From: Armatimonadota bacterium
GTDB taxonomy: Bacteria > Armatimonadota > UBA5829 > JAUSEB01
Direction: 5' to 3'
DNA: 38,632 nt
NCBI GenBank assembly: GCA_030649165.1
Contig: JAUSGG010000115.1
Span: 1-38,632, forward strand
Shown: piece by piece, positions 15,999-25,534 of the stretch
Numbering within the stretch: the stretch's first letter is position 1
Layout of the letters: each line of letters opens with the position of its first letter
The notes under the pieces: generated by a model
Databases searched by the model: none
What the model was told of the DNA's origin: nothing
Seen by the model: only the letters and a program-made list of their open reading frames with translations
Translations under genes and position numbers: made by a program

Positions 15999-18353
15999 AT
16001 GGCTCGAATAGTTCCAAACGTCATCATAGCGCATCTGCTCATCTTGGCATCGATCACAGCCGGCGCTGCCGGAAATGTCGCGATAGTGGAGAACGGGCAG
16101 CCCAAGGCCACGATAGTCGTGTCTGCTCAGGAGAACGCAAAGGTCAAGGTCGCGGCCGCGGATTTGCAGGCTTACATTCGCAAGATGTCCGGCGCGATGC
16201 CGCCGATTGTCACGGACGCGGAGAATCCGAAAGGATCGCTCATCCTCGTTGGGAAGAGCAGACTAACTGATGAGATGAAGGTTTCCATACCTTCGGGCCT
16301 GACTAACGCCCGCAGGGAGGAAGGCTTCACGATCGTCTGCAAAGGCGACCGGATCGCGCTCGCCGGGAATGACGCCGGCCCCTATCACGGCACGGAATTC
16401 GCCGTGTACGACTTCCTCAACCGCCTTGGCGTACGCTGGTATATGCCTGGCGAGTGGGGCGAATACGTGCCGCAGAAGCAGAGCATTGCGTTTGCCGAGG
16501 TTTCCATCAAACAGAAGCCCGATTTCGTTGTAAGAAGCTGGTGGTGCCACGCGCCTCAGGATTTGCACGAGCAAGAAGACCGCTGGAAAATCCGCAACAA
16601 AATGAATGAGGCCCCGGAGCCGATGACCGCCCAAGTCGTAGACGGAAGCGCCAGGTCGATCATGCCTGAGGGACTGTTCGAGAAGCGCCCCGAGCTGTTC
16701 GCCATGAACCAGGACGGCACGCGCAACGCCGATCTGGCCAATCTAACCAACCCGGAGACGGTGAAGGTCGCGGCTGAGGTGATCAAAGACTTCTTCCGAA
16801 AGAACCCCGACGCCTGCTCCTACGGTTTTGCTCCGAACGACGGCCTGCCCCGCGACTACAGCCCCGAGACCGTCAAGCTGAGCCGCGGCTTCGTCGTAGA
16901 CGGCGGCCGGCCGGGCGTTCCCGATTGCGCCAGCATCACCGAGGAATGGATCGGCTTCGTCAACAACCTCACGGCGGAAGTCCGCAAGGAGTTCCCGGAC
17001 GCCTATCTCGCCACCAATGGGTACGCCAACCGGAATTTCGCGCCGCAGGGAGTCAATCTCGACGACCACCTGATCATCATGTTCGCCAATATCATGTGCT
17101 GCTCGCGCCACCCGTACGATGACCCCAAGTGCTGGATGAAAAACCGGGAGGCCGCAATGCTCCGGCAGTGGTGCAAACGCAGCCCTAACGTGTGGATGTA
17201 TAACTACATCGATCAGATGCTCGTTTCGGCCCTCACACCGATCCCGGAGGTCCACAAGCTCCGGCGAGACATCCCGCTCTGCAAGAAGTGGGGCGTCATG
17301 GGCTTTCGAGATGAGGCCCGCAAAGTCCTTGCCGAGTGCGGCATCCTCAGCCGGTATCTAAGGGCGCAACTTGAATGGAACGCCGGCGCTGATGTGGACG
17401 CCATTCTGGACGACTACTACAGCCATTGGTACGGCGGCGCGGCAAAACCCATGCGCGCCTTTTACGAAGCCATCGAGACCGCTTTCGACGTGGCGCCTAT
17501 ACACGGCCACGAGGACCGGATACTCCCAGAGGTCTACACTCCGAAGATGATGGCGGAGCTTGCCAAGAACCTGGCGCTGGGAGAGAAGCTGGCGGATACG
17601 GAAAGAGCGAAGCTTCACGTCCGGGTGGACAGGTTGATATACGAGCACCTGCAGACATATCTTGCGATGACCAATGCGGAGTTCGAGTGCCGTTTCGCCG
17701 ACGCGGCGAAAGAGGCGGCGCACATGATGCAACTGCGCGGTAAGATGCACGAGATCAACCCGTTCCTCATCGAGCCGGACGAGAAGGACTATGTTTCCGG
17801 CGTATGCTACTGGACCGTCACCCAGCGTCAGAAGTACTACGAGTCCCTGGCCGATCTCACATCAGGAAAAACAGGAACGCTTGTGGCCGTACTTCCTGAG
17901 AAGGCCATGTTCAGGACCGATCCGAAAGACGACGGCCTTCTGGCCGAATGGTACGATCCCGGCTTCCCGCTCTCCGGGTGGAAACCGATAAAGACCACGC
18001 GGCCTTTCTACGTGCAGGGCTACCAGGACAAGCAGTGCTATCCGTACCTCGGTTACATGTGGTATCGGTTCGATATCGACTTCCCTGCATCCGCCATCGG
18101 CAAGAAGATCATGCTCTATTCGCCGGCGCTCGAAACCGAAGGATGGGTCTGGGTCAACGGGCAATACGTAGGCCACAGACCTTACACCGACGCCTATATC
18201 CGCCCAAATGCAATGGAATTTGGGGTGGGTTCGACCCTCCGTCCCGGCAAGAACACGATAGCGATCCGCGTCAGTACAAGCCCCGGCGCAGCGCAGGAAG
18301 CCAGCGGATTGCTTTCGAGAGTGTTTTTGTACGAGCCGATGGGGAAGTTCTGA
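15999..18353 (+). CDS. Secreted DUF4838-family glycosidase-like protein
   Basis: A 784-residue exported protein with signal peptide MARIVPNVIIAHLLILASIT. Residues about 25-160 form the alpha/beta domain found before GH20/GH67-like barrels (AAADLQAYIRKMSGAMPPIV, then ALAGNDAGPYHGTEFAVYDF and LGVRWYMPGEWGEYV). The middle is the DUF4838 catalytic-like region (YGFAPNDGLPRDYS, WIGFVNNLTAEVRKEFPDAY, WMYNYIDQM). The C-terminus is a beta-sandwich with GWVWVNGQYVGHRPY, like a sugar-binding jelly roll. Substrate unknown. The ATG at 15999 has GGAGG 4 nt upstream; a longer in-frame version from 15906 lacks a signal peptide and is rejected. Confidence 0.82.
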   Translation: MARIVPNVIIAHLLILASITAGAAGNVAIVENGQPKATIVVSAQENAKVKVAAADLQAYIRKMSGAMPPIVTDAENPKGSLILVGKSRLTDEMKVSIPSGLTNARREEGFTIVCKGDRIALAGNDAGPYHGTEFAVYDFLNRLGVRWYMPGEWGEYVPQKQSIAFAEVSIKQKPDFVVRSWWCHAPQDLHEQEDRWKIRNKMNEAPEPMTAQVVDGSARSIMPEGLFEKRPELFAMNQDGTRNADLANLTNPETVKVAAEVIKDFFRKNPDACSYGFAPNDGLPRDYSPETVKLSRGFVVDGGRPGVPDCASITEEWIGFVNNLTAEVRKEFPDAYLATNGYANRNFAPQGVNLDDHLIIMFANIMCCSRHPYDDPKCWMKNREAAMLRQWCKRSPNVWMYNYIDQMLVSALTPIPEVHKLRRDIPLCKKWGVMGFRDEARKVLAECGILSRYLRAQLEWNAGADVDAILDDYYSHWYGGAAKPMRAFYEAIETAFDVAPIHGHEDRILPEVYTPKMMAELAKNLALGEKLADTERAKLHVRVDRLIYEHLQTYLAMTNAEFECRFADAAKEAAHMMQLRGKMHEINPFLIEPDEKDYVSGVCYWTVTQRQKYYESLADLTSGKTGTLVAVLPEKAMFRTDPKDDGLLAEWYDPGFPLSGWKPIKTTRPFYVQGYQDKQCYPYLGYMWYRFDIDFPASAIGKKIMLYSPALETEGWVWVNGQYVGHRPYTDAYIRPNAMEFGVGSTLRPGKNTIAIRVSTSPGAAQEASGLLSRVFLYEPMGKF

Positions 18354-18458
18354 GCGCTGAAGGCTGAAGGCTGAAAGGCTTTCGCGGTAAACCTTTCGGC
18401 CGGCCGACTCGTCGTACTACACGGTGCTATTGCCTCGTCCAGATTCCGGAGGAAACCG

Positions 18459-21062
18459 ATGAGCCGTCTTCGCGGATTGACCTCAGCCGTTATGCTTCTC
18501 TTCACGGCGCTGCCGGCGTTGTGCGTTAAACCCCCCGACCGGCTGCAAGCGCCGACCACGCTCACGAGCGTCGACAGCCGCAAGTCGCCGTACCCGGAAG
18601 CCCCGAAGGGCAAAGACGAGCGGCACGCGCAGGATGAGTTCAATTACCGCGAGAGCAGACAACAGGGCATGACCTGCGTTTACGGCACGGTCCACGGAAA
18701 CATCGCCTGGAAGAAAGCGAAGAGCCCGTACCTGATGGTGGAGAGCGTGTTCGTGGCTGAGGACGGCGCTCTGCGAATAGAGCCCGGGGTGAGAGTCGAG
18801 GTCGTGCGGCCGGAAGACACGCACAAGTATAATACGCACGGTTACTCGATTTACGCGCATGGCAAGCTGCAGGCGAGCGGCAGGCCGGACGCCAGGATTG
18901 TGTTCACCTCAGCGTCCGCCACGCCGGAGAATGCAAATGAATGGGGCGGCATAGAGTTCTACGGCGTCCAGCCGAACGTCCTCCGCTGGGCGGTGATCGA
19001 GTACGCCGGGTTCGGCGTCGAATGCAACGGCTCGCCGCTCATCGCCCACTGCGTGTTCAGGAACTGCCATACCGGGATATGGTGTTTCGAAGGCTTCATG
19101 GGGAGCATACTCCACAATGTGAGCATGACCAGCATGTACGGCGGCGTGTCGTGCAACTCGGTCGGGGCCAACGCGACCATAAGGGACAACATCTTCTACC
19201 GGAACGGCATCGGGATCAACGCCTGGGGTAACGCCGTCCCTTACGCGGACTACAACGTGTGCTATTCCGGCAAGTTCCAAAGCGGATGTGGCGGCGGCGG
19301 GCGTGGAGGCGGTCCGACATATCAGGGAATGGAGCCCGGGAAGCACGACCTGCAGGCGGACCCGAAGTTCGTGAATCCGGAAAAGGGGGATTTCCGGCTC
19401 GCCAAAGACTCACCCGCCCGGCGCGCCGGGTCCAGCGGTTCCGACCTCGGTCTGGACGCCGAGAACTGGTCGGAGCGATCGGCGAAGATGGAACTGGACA
19501 CCTGGCTTGCCGGAGGATCTCGGGCGCTGTGGTACAAAGGAATGCGGGACGACCATAGTTCCGGTCACCGATCTCGCTCCCGTTTTCCCAAGCGCGATTC
19601 CCGGCAAGCATCTTACGAGCAAGCGCTGGCGCTCAAGCCGGAACCGGAGTTGAGGTGTAAAATCCTTTGTTCCCTGGGACGCGCGCTGAACAGCGAGCAA
19701 CAGACGAGACAAGCGCAGGCGATCTTCAACAAAGCTCTCGCCGGCGCCAAGACAGCCCACCTGCGCGACCTCGCCAGGCGGGGATTGGCCGAGTGTCTGG
19801 CGCAGGCTGGGAATCCCGCGCGGGCGCTGCTCCTGGTCAACCAGGTGGAATGGCCTCAGAGCAGAGTCTGGGCCAGGCCGGACGCCGCGAAGTACTCCGC
19901 CCTGATGGGTGATGCGCCCTCGGCCCTGAAGGGCATCGCGGAACTCAAGACAAAGGAGCCTTACCGGTACGTGGAGAGTTTGAGCGAGATGATCGCGGGA
20001 GCCATCGGCGCGGGCAAGCTGGATCCCGCCCTAAACCTGCTGGATGGCTACAAGGATTTTCCAATTTGCGAGAAGGCCACCCAGTCGCGTGTCGCTCTGG
20101 CAAATGCCCTGCGCGAGAAGAAGCGCAGTGAGGACGCCGCGCGCGTGCTCCGCGAGTGCCTGGAACTGGATTCGTTCGGCCGGCAAGGCGCGCAAAATAT
20201 GGAAACACTCGCCGATATTCTGGAAACGGACCTGTTACGCACTCAGGAAGCGGATGAGGTTCGGCGGAATCTGGTCGTGACTTACTACCCTCTTGACCAG
20301 GTGGTTGCCAGAGTTCGCGCCCGGCTCGGCGAACGCGCGCCGATATCGCCTCGCGAGAAAACCGTGCTGCTGGACGCGAGCCTGGGAGAGTCCTCGATAT
20401 ACGACCGCGATCTGTATGGAAGCTGCAACTTTGGACAATATGAAGCTCTGCGGGCGCTGGTGGACGCCGGGTACCAAACACACCAGAACGAGCGATCCTA
20501 TGATCGCGACCTTCCTGCTCCGGACGTGCTGCGCGGGTACGGACTCATCGTGATGAACGGTCGCTATGGCGGAACCGACGATCCGCCCATGCCGGACGGC
20601 GCTATCGAGAGCCTGGCATCCTATGTTAAGGAAGGCGGTAGCCTGTTGATTGTCTCGGGTGGCCACGTGCTGGGCGAGGGTAGGGAGCCGGAGTTCTACA
20701 ACCGCTTGATAGGCAGGTTCGGACTGCGTTTCAAGGAAGGTGTCACGCTGCCCAGCGGAGATCGGACCGGCAGAGTCACCGATCATCCGGCTGTGTCCGG
20801 GCTCAAAGGCTTTTGGGCGGAGCACGGCGTTCCCGTCGAGACCGTCAAGGGCCAAGCGGTCGGTTTTTGCGGCAACGAACCGGTGATCGCCCTGGCTGAG
20901 TACGGCGCCGGCAGGGTTGTCATCGCCGGCCTCGGTTCAGGCTTCATGGGGCAGTGCATGGGCAAGGATGAAGGCGAGCGCGCGGAGATGAACAAGGCGC
21001 TGCTCGTAAAGCTCGCCGGGTATCTTCTTGCGCCGCGCCGGCAGCAGGCCGGTCTTCCTTAG
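18459..21062 (+). CDS. Exported beta-helix / TPR / GATase-like fusion protein
   Basis: An 867-residue protein with a signal peptide (residues 1-22). Three parts can be seen. About 60-300 is a right-handed parallel beta-helix (LRIEPGVRVEVV, ARIVFTSASATPENANEWGG, SPLIAHCVFRNCHTGIWCFE, ATIRDNIFYRNGIGINAWGN). About 375-590 is TPR-like helical repeats (RCKILCSLGRALNSEQQ, LARRGLAECLAQAGNPARAL). About 625-860 is a DUF4350/type 1 glutamine-amidotransferase-like domain (LRGYGLIVMNGRYGG, IESLASYVKEGGSLLIVSGG, YGAGRVVIAGLGSGFMG) without an evident catalytic Cys-His pair. Such a mix suggests an envelope glycan-binding assembly. The start ATG follows GGAGGAAACCG. Confidence 0.7.
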   Translation: MSRLRGLTSAVMLLFTALPALCVKPPDRLQAPTTLTSVDSRKSPYPEAPKGKDERHAQDEFNYRESRQQGMTCVYGTVHGNIAWKKAKSPYLMVESVFVAEDGALRIEPGVRVEVVRPEDTHKYNTHGYSIYAHGKLQASGRPDARIVFTSASATPENANEWGGIEFYGVQPNVLRWAVIEYAGFGVECNGSPLIAHCVFRNCHTGIWCFEGFMGSILHNVSMTSMYGGVSCNSVGANATIRDNIFYRNGIGINAWGNAVPYADYNVCYSGKFQSGCGGGGRGGGPTYQGMEPGKHDLQADPKFVNPEKGDFRLAKDSPARRAGSSGSDLGLDAENWSERSAKMELDTWLAGGSRALWYKGMRDDHSSGHRSRSRFPKRDSRQASYEQALALKPEPELRCKILCSLGRALNSEQQTRQAQAIFNKALAGAKTAHLRDLARRGLAECLAQAGNPARALLLVNQVEWPQSRVWARPDAAKYSALMGDAPSALKGIAELKTKEPYRYVESLSEMIAGAIGAGKLDPALNLLDGYKDFPICEKATQSRVALANALREKKRSEDAARVLRECLELDSFGRQGAQNMETLADILETDLLRTQEADEVRRNLVVTYYPLDQVVARVRARLGERAPISPREKTVLLDASLGESSIYDRDLYGSCNFGQYEALRALVDAGYQTHQNERSYDRDLPAPDVLRGYGLIVMNGRYGGTDDPPMPDGAIESLASYVKEGGSLLIVSGGHVLGEGREPEFYNRLIGRFGLRFKEGVTLPSGDRTGRVTDHPAVSGLKGFWAEHGVPVETVKGQAVGFCGNEPVIALAEYGAGRVVIAGLGSGFMGQCMGKDEGERAEMNKALLVKLAGYLLAPRRQQAGLP

Positions 21063-21117
21063 GACTATAGGGGTGTAAGGGTTTATGAGGTTTATAGGGT
21101 TATGGGGACTTGGGAGG
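21063..21117 (+). repeat. G/T-rich degenerate tandem repeat
   Basis: A degenerate tract of GGTTTATAGG-like units directly after the fusion-protein stop. A similar tract follows the GGDEF/HD-GYP gene (31263-31317). The end of the tract supplies GGAGGAG, the ribosome site of the next gene. Confidence 0.55.
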
Positions 21118-21122
21118 AGTAA

Positions 21123-22043
21123 GTGATCTCCGTTCTCTCCGCAGTCGCTGTGGCTGGAGTTCTTTACGCCGTGCTTTGGCAGCAGGTGGGATCGTTCTAC
21201 TATCTGAATGAGCACGACCCGACGAGTCGGCTAGTGCATCTGCACGGACATTTGATGATCGGGCTTTTCGTGATTTCCTTCGCGGCGGGACTGGCCGCAG
21301 GCTTGATAGAAGCCGGCGGTCGGCTCAAACGTCCGGTAGTCCGCGGCTCCGTCGCGGCGGTGGTTTTCGGCATATTGGCGTTTGCTATTACGATAGTTGG
21401 ACCTTTGCGGATATTTCAAGGCTTGGGACAAAGTACTGTGACGTCTATCGTGCTTTATGCTGCTCTCGCAGTGTTTGTACTCTTACTAATGGGAGCATTC
21501 GCATCAAGTCTTTTGTGCATCATCGCTGCTGCAGGCGCGGAAATTGGAGATGCTGTACGGCGACGTTCACCCAAATTGGCCTTCGGGGCCTGTGCTCTCG
21601 CATGCTGTGCCGCTCTGGTCCCGCCAATTGTCCAAGGCAGATTGTTACGGCAAACAGTTCAGGCATTTGACCAAGTGAAGCCCGTGCTTGAAGCTCGCAT
21701 TGACCGCAACCTCGTGGCTATCCGAGGCGAGCGGAAATGGCGTCTCGGCATGCGCGGCGATTTTCCGCCGACAATTGAGTATGTTTCTCTCCGGCTTCCC
21801 AATGGCGGACTGCACGTCGGAAAGCCCATGGACAGCATCCAATGGCATGCAATAGCGCACTTTACGGCACCCAGGGACATGCGGTCTCTGGCCAAGGCCG
21901 ACGCCCTGGCCTTCCTTCGAGCCCACGGAATTCGCGAAAGCCGGCTATCCGAGCTGAGAGGAAAGCCTTCTAGCGGCTGGTCAAGCTGGACAGGCAGGTA
22001 CCGTGTCAGCATGGCTGGATATGATCCTCGATATCGAGACTGA
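21123..22043 (+). CDS. Hypothetical four-helix membrane protein
   Basis: A 306-residue protein, family not recognised. Four probable membrane helices: residues 2-20, 45-66, 76-100 and 105-140, with another hydrophobic stretch at 150-170. The C-terminal 140 residues are soluble and probably extracytoplasmic (FDQVKPVLEARIDRN, GDFPPTIEYVSLRLPNGGLH). The start is GTG with GGAGGAG 4 nt upstream. Base use seems less GC-biased than in the neighbours (for example 21400-21660), which could mean a different origin. It converges with the GH5-like gene, 10 nt from its stop. Confidence 0.6.
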   Translation: MISVLSAVAVAGVLYAVLWQQVGSFYYLNEHDPTSRLVHLHGHLMIGLFVISFAAGLAAGLIEAGGRLKRPVVRGSVAAVVFGILAFAITIVGPLRIFQGLGQSTVTSIVLYAALAVFVLLLMGAFASSLLCIIAAAGAEIGDAVRRRSPKLAFGACALACCAALVPPIVQGRLLRQTVQAFDQVKPVLEARIDRNLVAIRGERKWRLGMRGDFPPTIEYVSLRLPNGGLHVGKPMDSIQWHAIAHFTAPRDMRSLAKADALAFLRAHGIRESRLSELRGKPSSGWSSWTGRYRVSMAGYDPRYRD

Positions 22044-22053
22044 CCCTGCAAAC

Positions 22054-23691
22054 CTAAGAACCTGCTAACTTCTCCACCCTCACCTGCCGGATCACGATTT
22101 CCGAGCCGTCGGGGCGGCGAACTCCGAAATCCGCGTGGGTTCCGCAGCGGTTTCCGAAGTACGCGTCCTCGATCCGCCAGGTCGCGCGCTGCCAGTCGGT
22201 CGTGCCCTTGCAGTTGAAGGCTAGCGTCTTGTGCTGGAAATCGTTGTCCCCGACTGCGTCATATTCAAGGACCAGTTCCCCGGGCTTGTCGTCGTAGTAG
22301 TCGACCTCAATAACAACTTTGGGGCGGTCGCCTTTGAAGACATAACCGTCGTCCACGTCGAAGTAGATGCTCCGCCCTTTTTGGCCGCGGGGACCGTTCG
22401 TGTTAACGCGGCCGTTCTTTCCCTGCCGTTCAACTACCTTCGTCCACCCGTCGCCGGAGCCGTCCCACTGCAGGTCCAGCTTCAGCCCGTTCTCGAGGTT
22501 CTTGTCGTCCAGCGTTATGTCTATGATTTTGCGGTTAACTTCGTCAGACCTTAACCGATAAACCGCCTTATCCTTAGGGCGAGGGCGCAGGTCGGCCATC
22601 AACTCGACGTATCGCTTGCCTGTGTCGCCGCAGGGTTTGATGGAACGCGCCTTGTGGTTGTAGTGCATGTTCTTGTCCAGCGCGCGCTGGGCGACTCGCA
22701 GAGATGTATCGTAGCTCTCCTCGGAAGTTCTCCAGCCATCCGTATCGACAACTATCACTTTGCCGAACTTCGACCAGTCCGCCAGTAACTTGTCCACCTC
22801 CACCGGACTCTTTGGACCGTGATCGGCAATGATGTCCACCTCCGGTATCGCGTGGCACTCGTCCTTGTCGTCGAAGGTGTTCACCGCGATCAGGAACGAG
22901 CATTTCAGTTCGTTCCTCAGGTACTTAGCAACAAAACTGTTGAACTCATAGCCAACATAGCCTTCGTTTTCGATCTCGAAGATAACGTTGTCGAGACCTT
23001 TCGTCTCCTCAACCCATTTCCGGAGATACGCCTCGTGCAGCCCCTTGATCTTGGGATTCTTGATGTCGTAAATGTGCGGGATTCCCCTCTCCATTCCGCG
23101 CGGCACAAGATCACTGCCTATCGTGCCCGGCACGCTGTTGTCGGGATTCCACGGGTGGAAGCTCCACCTGTGCGGGCTGATCGAGTCCGAGTCAACCCCG
23201 CAGCGGTCGTACAACGTCACTTCGACTACAACGCCCTTCTTCGAGGCATATTCCAAAGCCTTCCGGGCGCGAGTCCAGAAGCGGTCGTCGAACTGCGACA
23301 GATCGACCAGCGCATACCGCTCGCCCTGTTTCACTGGATCGTTGGCCGAGTCCATCCGCTTCCAGCAGAACAGATCGTTCGCCCAGCCGTCCCACACGAA
23401 GCATCTCGTGAAGTTCACTCCGTTCTTCTTCAGCATGTCGAAGAACGGCTCATACGACGGTTTCTTCCTGTCCGCTTCGTTTGTGATCCAGTCCAGGCCC
23501 TTTGGGACTTTATTGGTATTCAGCAGATCATAGAAGTCATAGCCGATCAGTTTGAAGCTGTCGTTCCCCTGAAACGACAGCAACATCGGGTCCGATTTGC
23601 TCCTGCAGATCGGCTTTTTCCCGGCGCTTGCGCCCGAAGGGATCGTCACCGCGAACACTACCAAAACAACGATTAGAAACATCCTTGTCAT
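22054..23691 (-). CDS. Secreted GH5-like glycoside hydrolase (clan A-like barrel)
   Basis: A 545-residue exported protein with signal peptide ending near ASAGK. The region 40-350 looks like a (beta/alpha)8 barrel: GYDFYDLL, GVNFTRCFVWDGW, GVVVEVTLYDRCG, and DNVIFEIENEGYVG with Asn242-Glu243, the expected acid/base pair of clan A. The strand where the nucleophile Glu usually sits reads VIVVDTDGW, with Asp instead of Glu. A C-terminal beta-sandwich (about 400-545; LVLEYDAVGDNDFQHKTLAF, WQRATWRIEDAYFGNR) is probably a carbohydrate-binding domain. GGAGG lies 9 nt before ATG. It follows the YqgF-like gene by 31 nt on the same strand. Confidence 0.72.
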   Translation of the reverse strand: MTRMFLIVVLVVFAVTIPSGASAGKKPICRSKSDPMLLSFQGNDSFKLIGYDFYDLLNTNKVPKGLDWITNEADRKKPSYEPFFDMLKKNGVNFTRCFVWDGWANDLFCWKRMDSANDPVKQGERYALVDLSQFDDRFWTRARKALEYASKKGVVVEVTLYDRCGVDSDSISPHRWSFHPWNPDNSVPGTIGSDLVPRGMERGIPHIYDIKNPKIKGLHEAYLRKWVEETKGLDNVIFEIENEGYVGYEFNSFVAKYLRNELKCSFLIAVNTFDDKDECHAIPEVDIIADHGPKSPVEVDKLLADWSKFGKVIVVDTDGWRTSEESYDTSLRVAQRALDKNMHYNHKARSIKPCGDTGKRYVELMADLRPRPKDKAVYRLRSDEVNRKIIDITLDDKNLENGLKLDLQWDGSGDGWTKVVERQGKNGRVNTNGPRGQKGRSIYFDVDDGYVFKGDRPKVVIEVDYYDDKPGELVLEYDAVGDNDFQHKTLAFNCKGTTDWQRATWRIEDAYFGNRCGTHADFGVRRPDGSEIVIRQVRVEKLAGS

Positions 23692-23722
23692 TGCAAACTA
23701 CCTCCCGGAATACGTCAGGTTA

Positions 23723-24178
23723 TCAGTTGTCAGCGCCCGGTTGTCCGTCCTCGGCGCTCTCGCTATGAGTGGCTATATATCTCTCCGCCAACAGCACCGC
23801 GACGTAGTCGTCATACGGAACCTGTGGAGACTGAAGCGTAACAGGGATCAACTTGCGGAAACCTCGCGGGGGATTCTCTTTGAAGAACCTCTCTTTTGCG
23901 TCGAGTGAGGTGAACTTCTCGTCCACCGTTTCGACCGGCGCTCCTCCGGAGGCGGCCTCGATCGCCGATCTCGCGGCCTTGCTTCCGGTGCCGCCGCCGA
24001 CTATCACCACGCTCGGCGAGTACGCCCTGGCGAAAGTCTCCACCGTCTCCACGAGCTTGGTCCTCGGCACTACGGCGCGAGTGCGCACGCCGGAATCGGA
24101 GCCTACGACCGCGAGACCGCACTTACTTCTGCCGGGATCTACTGCCAGGACAAGCAATTCCAAACCCTCGCCCCTCAA
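23723..24178 (-). CDS. YqgF/RuvX-like RNase H-fold protein
   Basis: A 151-residue cytoplasmic protein. VLAVDPGRSKCGLAVV (10-25) is the first acidic strand of the YqgF/RuvX RNase H fold; VVIVGGGTGSK, ETVDEKFTSLDAKERFF and YDDYVAVLLAERY fit the remaining acidic motifs. The family includes pre-16S rRNA nucleases and putative Holliday-junction resolvases; which role applies is not clear, and the sequence is less canonical than RuvX. The gene overlaps DUF3084 by 4 nt (TTGA), showing translational coupling. A second TTG at residue 6 after GAGGG is an alternative start. Confidence 0.75.
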   Translation of the reverse strand: MRGEGLELLVLAVDPGRSKCGLAVVGSDSGVRTRAVVPRTKLVETVETFARAYSPSVVIVGGGTGSKAARSAIEAASGGAPVETVDEKFTSLDAKERFFKENPPRGFRKLIPVTLQSPQVPYDDYVAVLLAERYIATHSESAEDGQPGADN

Positions 24179-25437
24179 CCCGCGCCTGCTGCATTTGCAG
24201 ACGACCTGGATATAACAAAATCCAGGTTTGCCAGACTCATCCGCTCCGCGACTTTGATATCCTGCTGCGCCATTACGCGCACCGACACGGAACCGTTGTT
24301 CTCTTTGATGCGATTGACAACGCTCAGGAACTCATCCATCTGCTGTTGTCCGGATATCGTACCGAACATCGCCTGCGGATCATCCGGGTCGAACACCGGG
24401 ATCATATCCGCCCTGATAGCTGCCAGCCGGACGTCGCGCTGAAAGAAGCCGATCAAATCGTTCAAAACGTGCGCTTCAGATCTGGAGCCGTCAATCGTTG
24501 TGGAGGCGATGCTGTCGCCCTTATGGAAAGCCAGTTTGTTGCGATACAGCCGGATGACCACCGGAACTTGTTCTCCTTGGACTGCGTTGCGAGCCGAACT
24601 CACGATTACCACAACCTCAGCGTTGTAACTCGATATCTTCCTCGCTATGGCATCTATGTTGTCGCTTTCAAGCTTCAAGCCGGGCTTCGGCACAATAACA
24701 ATCGTCCGGCCGTTTTTTGGAGCCCTGGCGCCTTTTGCGGCCATTATCCTGCTTGCGTCGTTAAGCAGAGCCACGAGATCTCTCTTCACCACGCCCGAAG
24801 GCCGAATCACGCCTCTCGCGATCTCTTCGCGGCTTTGCACTATGACCCGCTTCTCAACGGCCTCGCCGTACTCTTTGACAAAATACTCCGCAAACAATCC
24901 AATGTTGTGCAGCCTGTCTGTCGTGTCCCGAAGCTCTCGCCGCTTCGAAGCCAACTCTCCTGCCGCACTCTTGTATTCGGCTTCCACCACCGCAAGCTGA
25001 GTCGTTCGCTTCCGAACGTCCTCCTGCAGGCGTTTGGAGTTTTCCTCGGACAGGCGCTGCGCCTTTTCAGCTTTCGTAGCTCCTTCGACTGCGCTGTCCA
25101 TCCGCGCCGTGAGGTCCGACTGTCGCGTTTGCAGCCTGTTCATATCCTTCCTGAGCGCGTTATTGAGGTTGACCAGCCGCGTATTATCGCCGCGGATCTT
25201 CCACCCCCGCACCAGCATAGTGCGCAGATGCTCGCTGCCTGCGAGCAGGATCGTCAGCGTCAGGGCGGCGATTACCATGCCGGTGATCGTGGTCATAACG
25301 ATGGCCGTATGCCTGGGTCTCAGTCCGAAGAGAGTGAGCCGGCGTTTCCCCATCCGGCGGCCCAGCAAATCCCCCCAATACGCTATGAACCCCGACACGA
25401 TAACCAGGGTCACCAGAAAGAAGATCGAATATATCAT
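24175..25437 (-). CDS. DUF3084 coiled-coil membrane protein
   Basis: A 420-residue protein. Two N-terminal membrane helices (residues 3-22 and 43-66) are separated by the basic GRRMGKRRLTLFGLRPRHTA, a hallmark of DUF3084. A long coiled coil (about 85-185; LNNALRKDMNRLQTRQSDLT, LASKRRELRDTTDRLHN) is followed by a soluble alpha/beta domain (RTIVIVPKPG, AEVVVIVSSARNAVQGEQVP). The function is unknown; the gene is often found next to a YqgF-like gene in cyanobacteria and related lineages. Here it lies 95 nt after lptF. Confidence 0.8.
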   Translation of the reverse strand: MIYSIFFLVTLVIVSGFIAYWGDLLGRRMGKRRLTLFGLRPRHTAIVMTTITGMVIAALTLTILLAGSEHLRTMLVRGWKIRGDNTRLVNLNNALRKDMNRLQTRQSDLTARMDSAVEGATKAEKAQRLSEENSKRLQEDVRKRTTQLAVVEAEYKSAAGELASKRRELRDTTDRLHNIGLFAEYFVKEYGEAVEKRVIVQSREEIARGVIRPSGVVKRDLVALLNDASRIMAAKGARAPKNGRTIVIVPKPGLKLESDNIDAIARKISSYNAEVVVIVSSARNAVQGEQVPVVIRLYRNKLAFHKGDSIASTTIDGSRSEAHVLNDLIGFFQRDVRLAAIRADMIPVFDPDDPQAMFGTISGQQQMDEFLSVVNRIKENNGSVSVRVMAQQDIKVAERMSLANLDFVISRSSANAAGAG

Positions 25438-25509
25438 ATTCTACACACCCTTTCCAGCGGCTTCGGCCGCGAACGAAGCTGAAGTATCAAAGCGAGGCTG
25501 ACGACTGAT

Positions 25510-25534
25510 AGCTGAAAGCTGTCAGCTTTCAGCT
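25510..25534. terminator. 11-bp perfect hairpin at the lptF stop
   Basis: AGCTGAAAGCT (25510-25520), a 3-nt loop, and AGCTTTCAGCT (25524-25534). The last two bases overlap the lptF stop codon. It could attenuate transcription between lptF and DUF3084; there is no T-run. The heptamer-like gctgaaa units resemble repeats after the DUF4838 gene (18357-18378). Confidence 0.55.
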
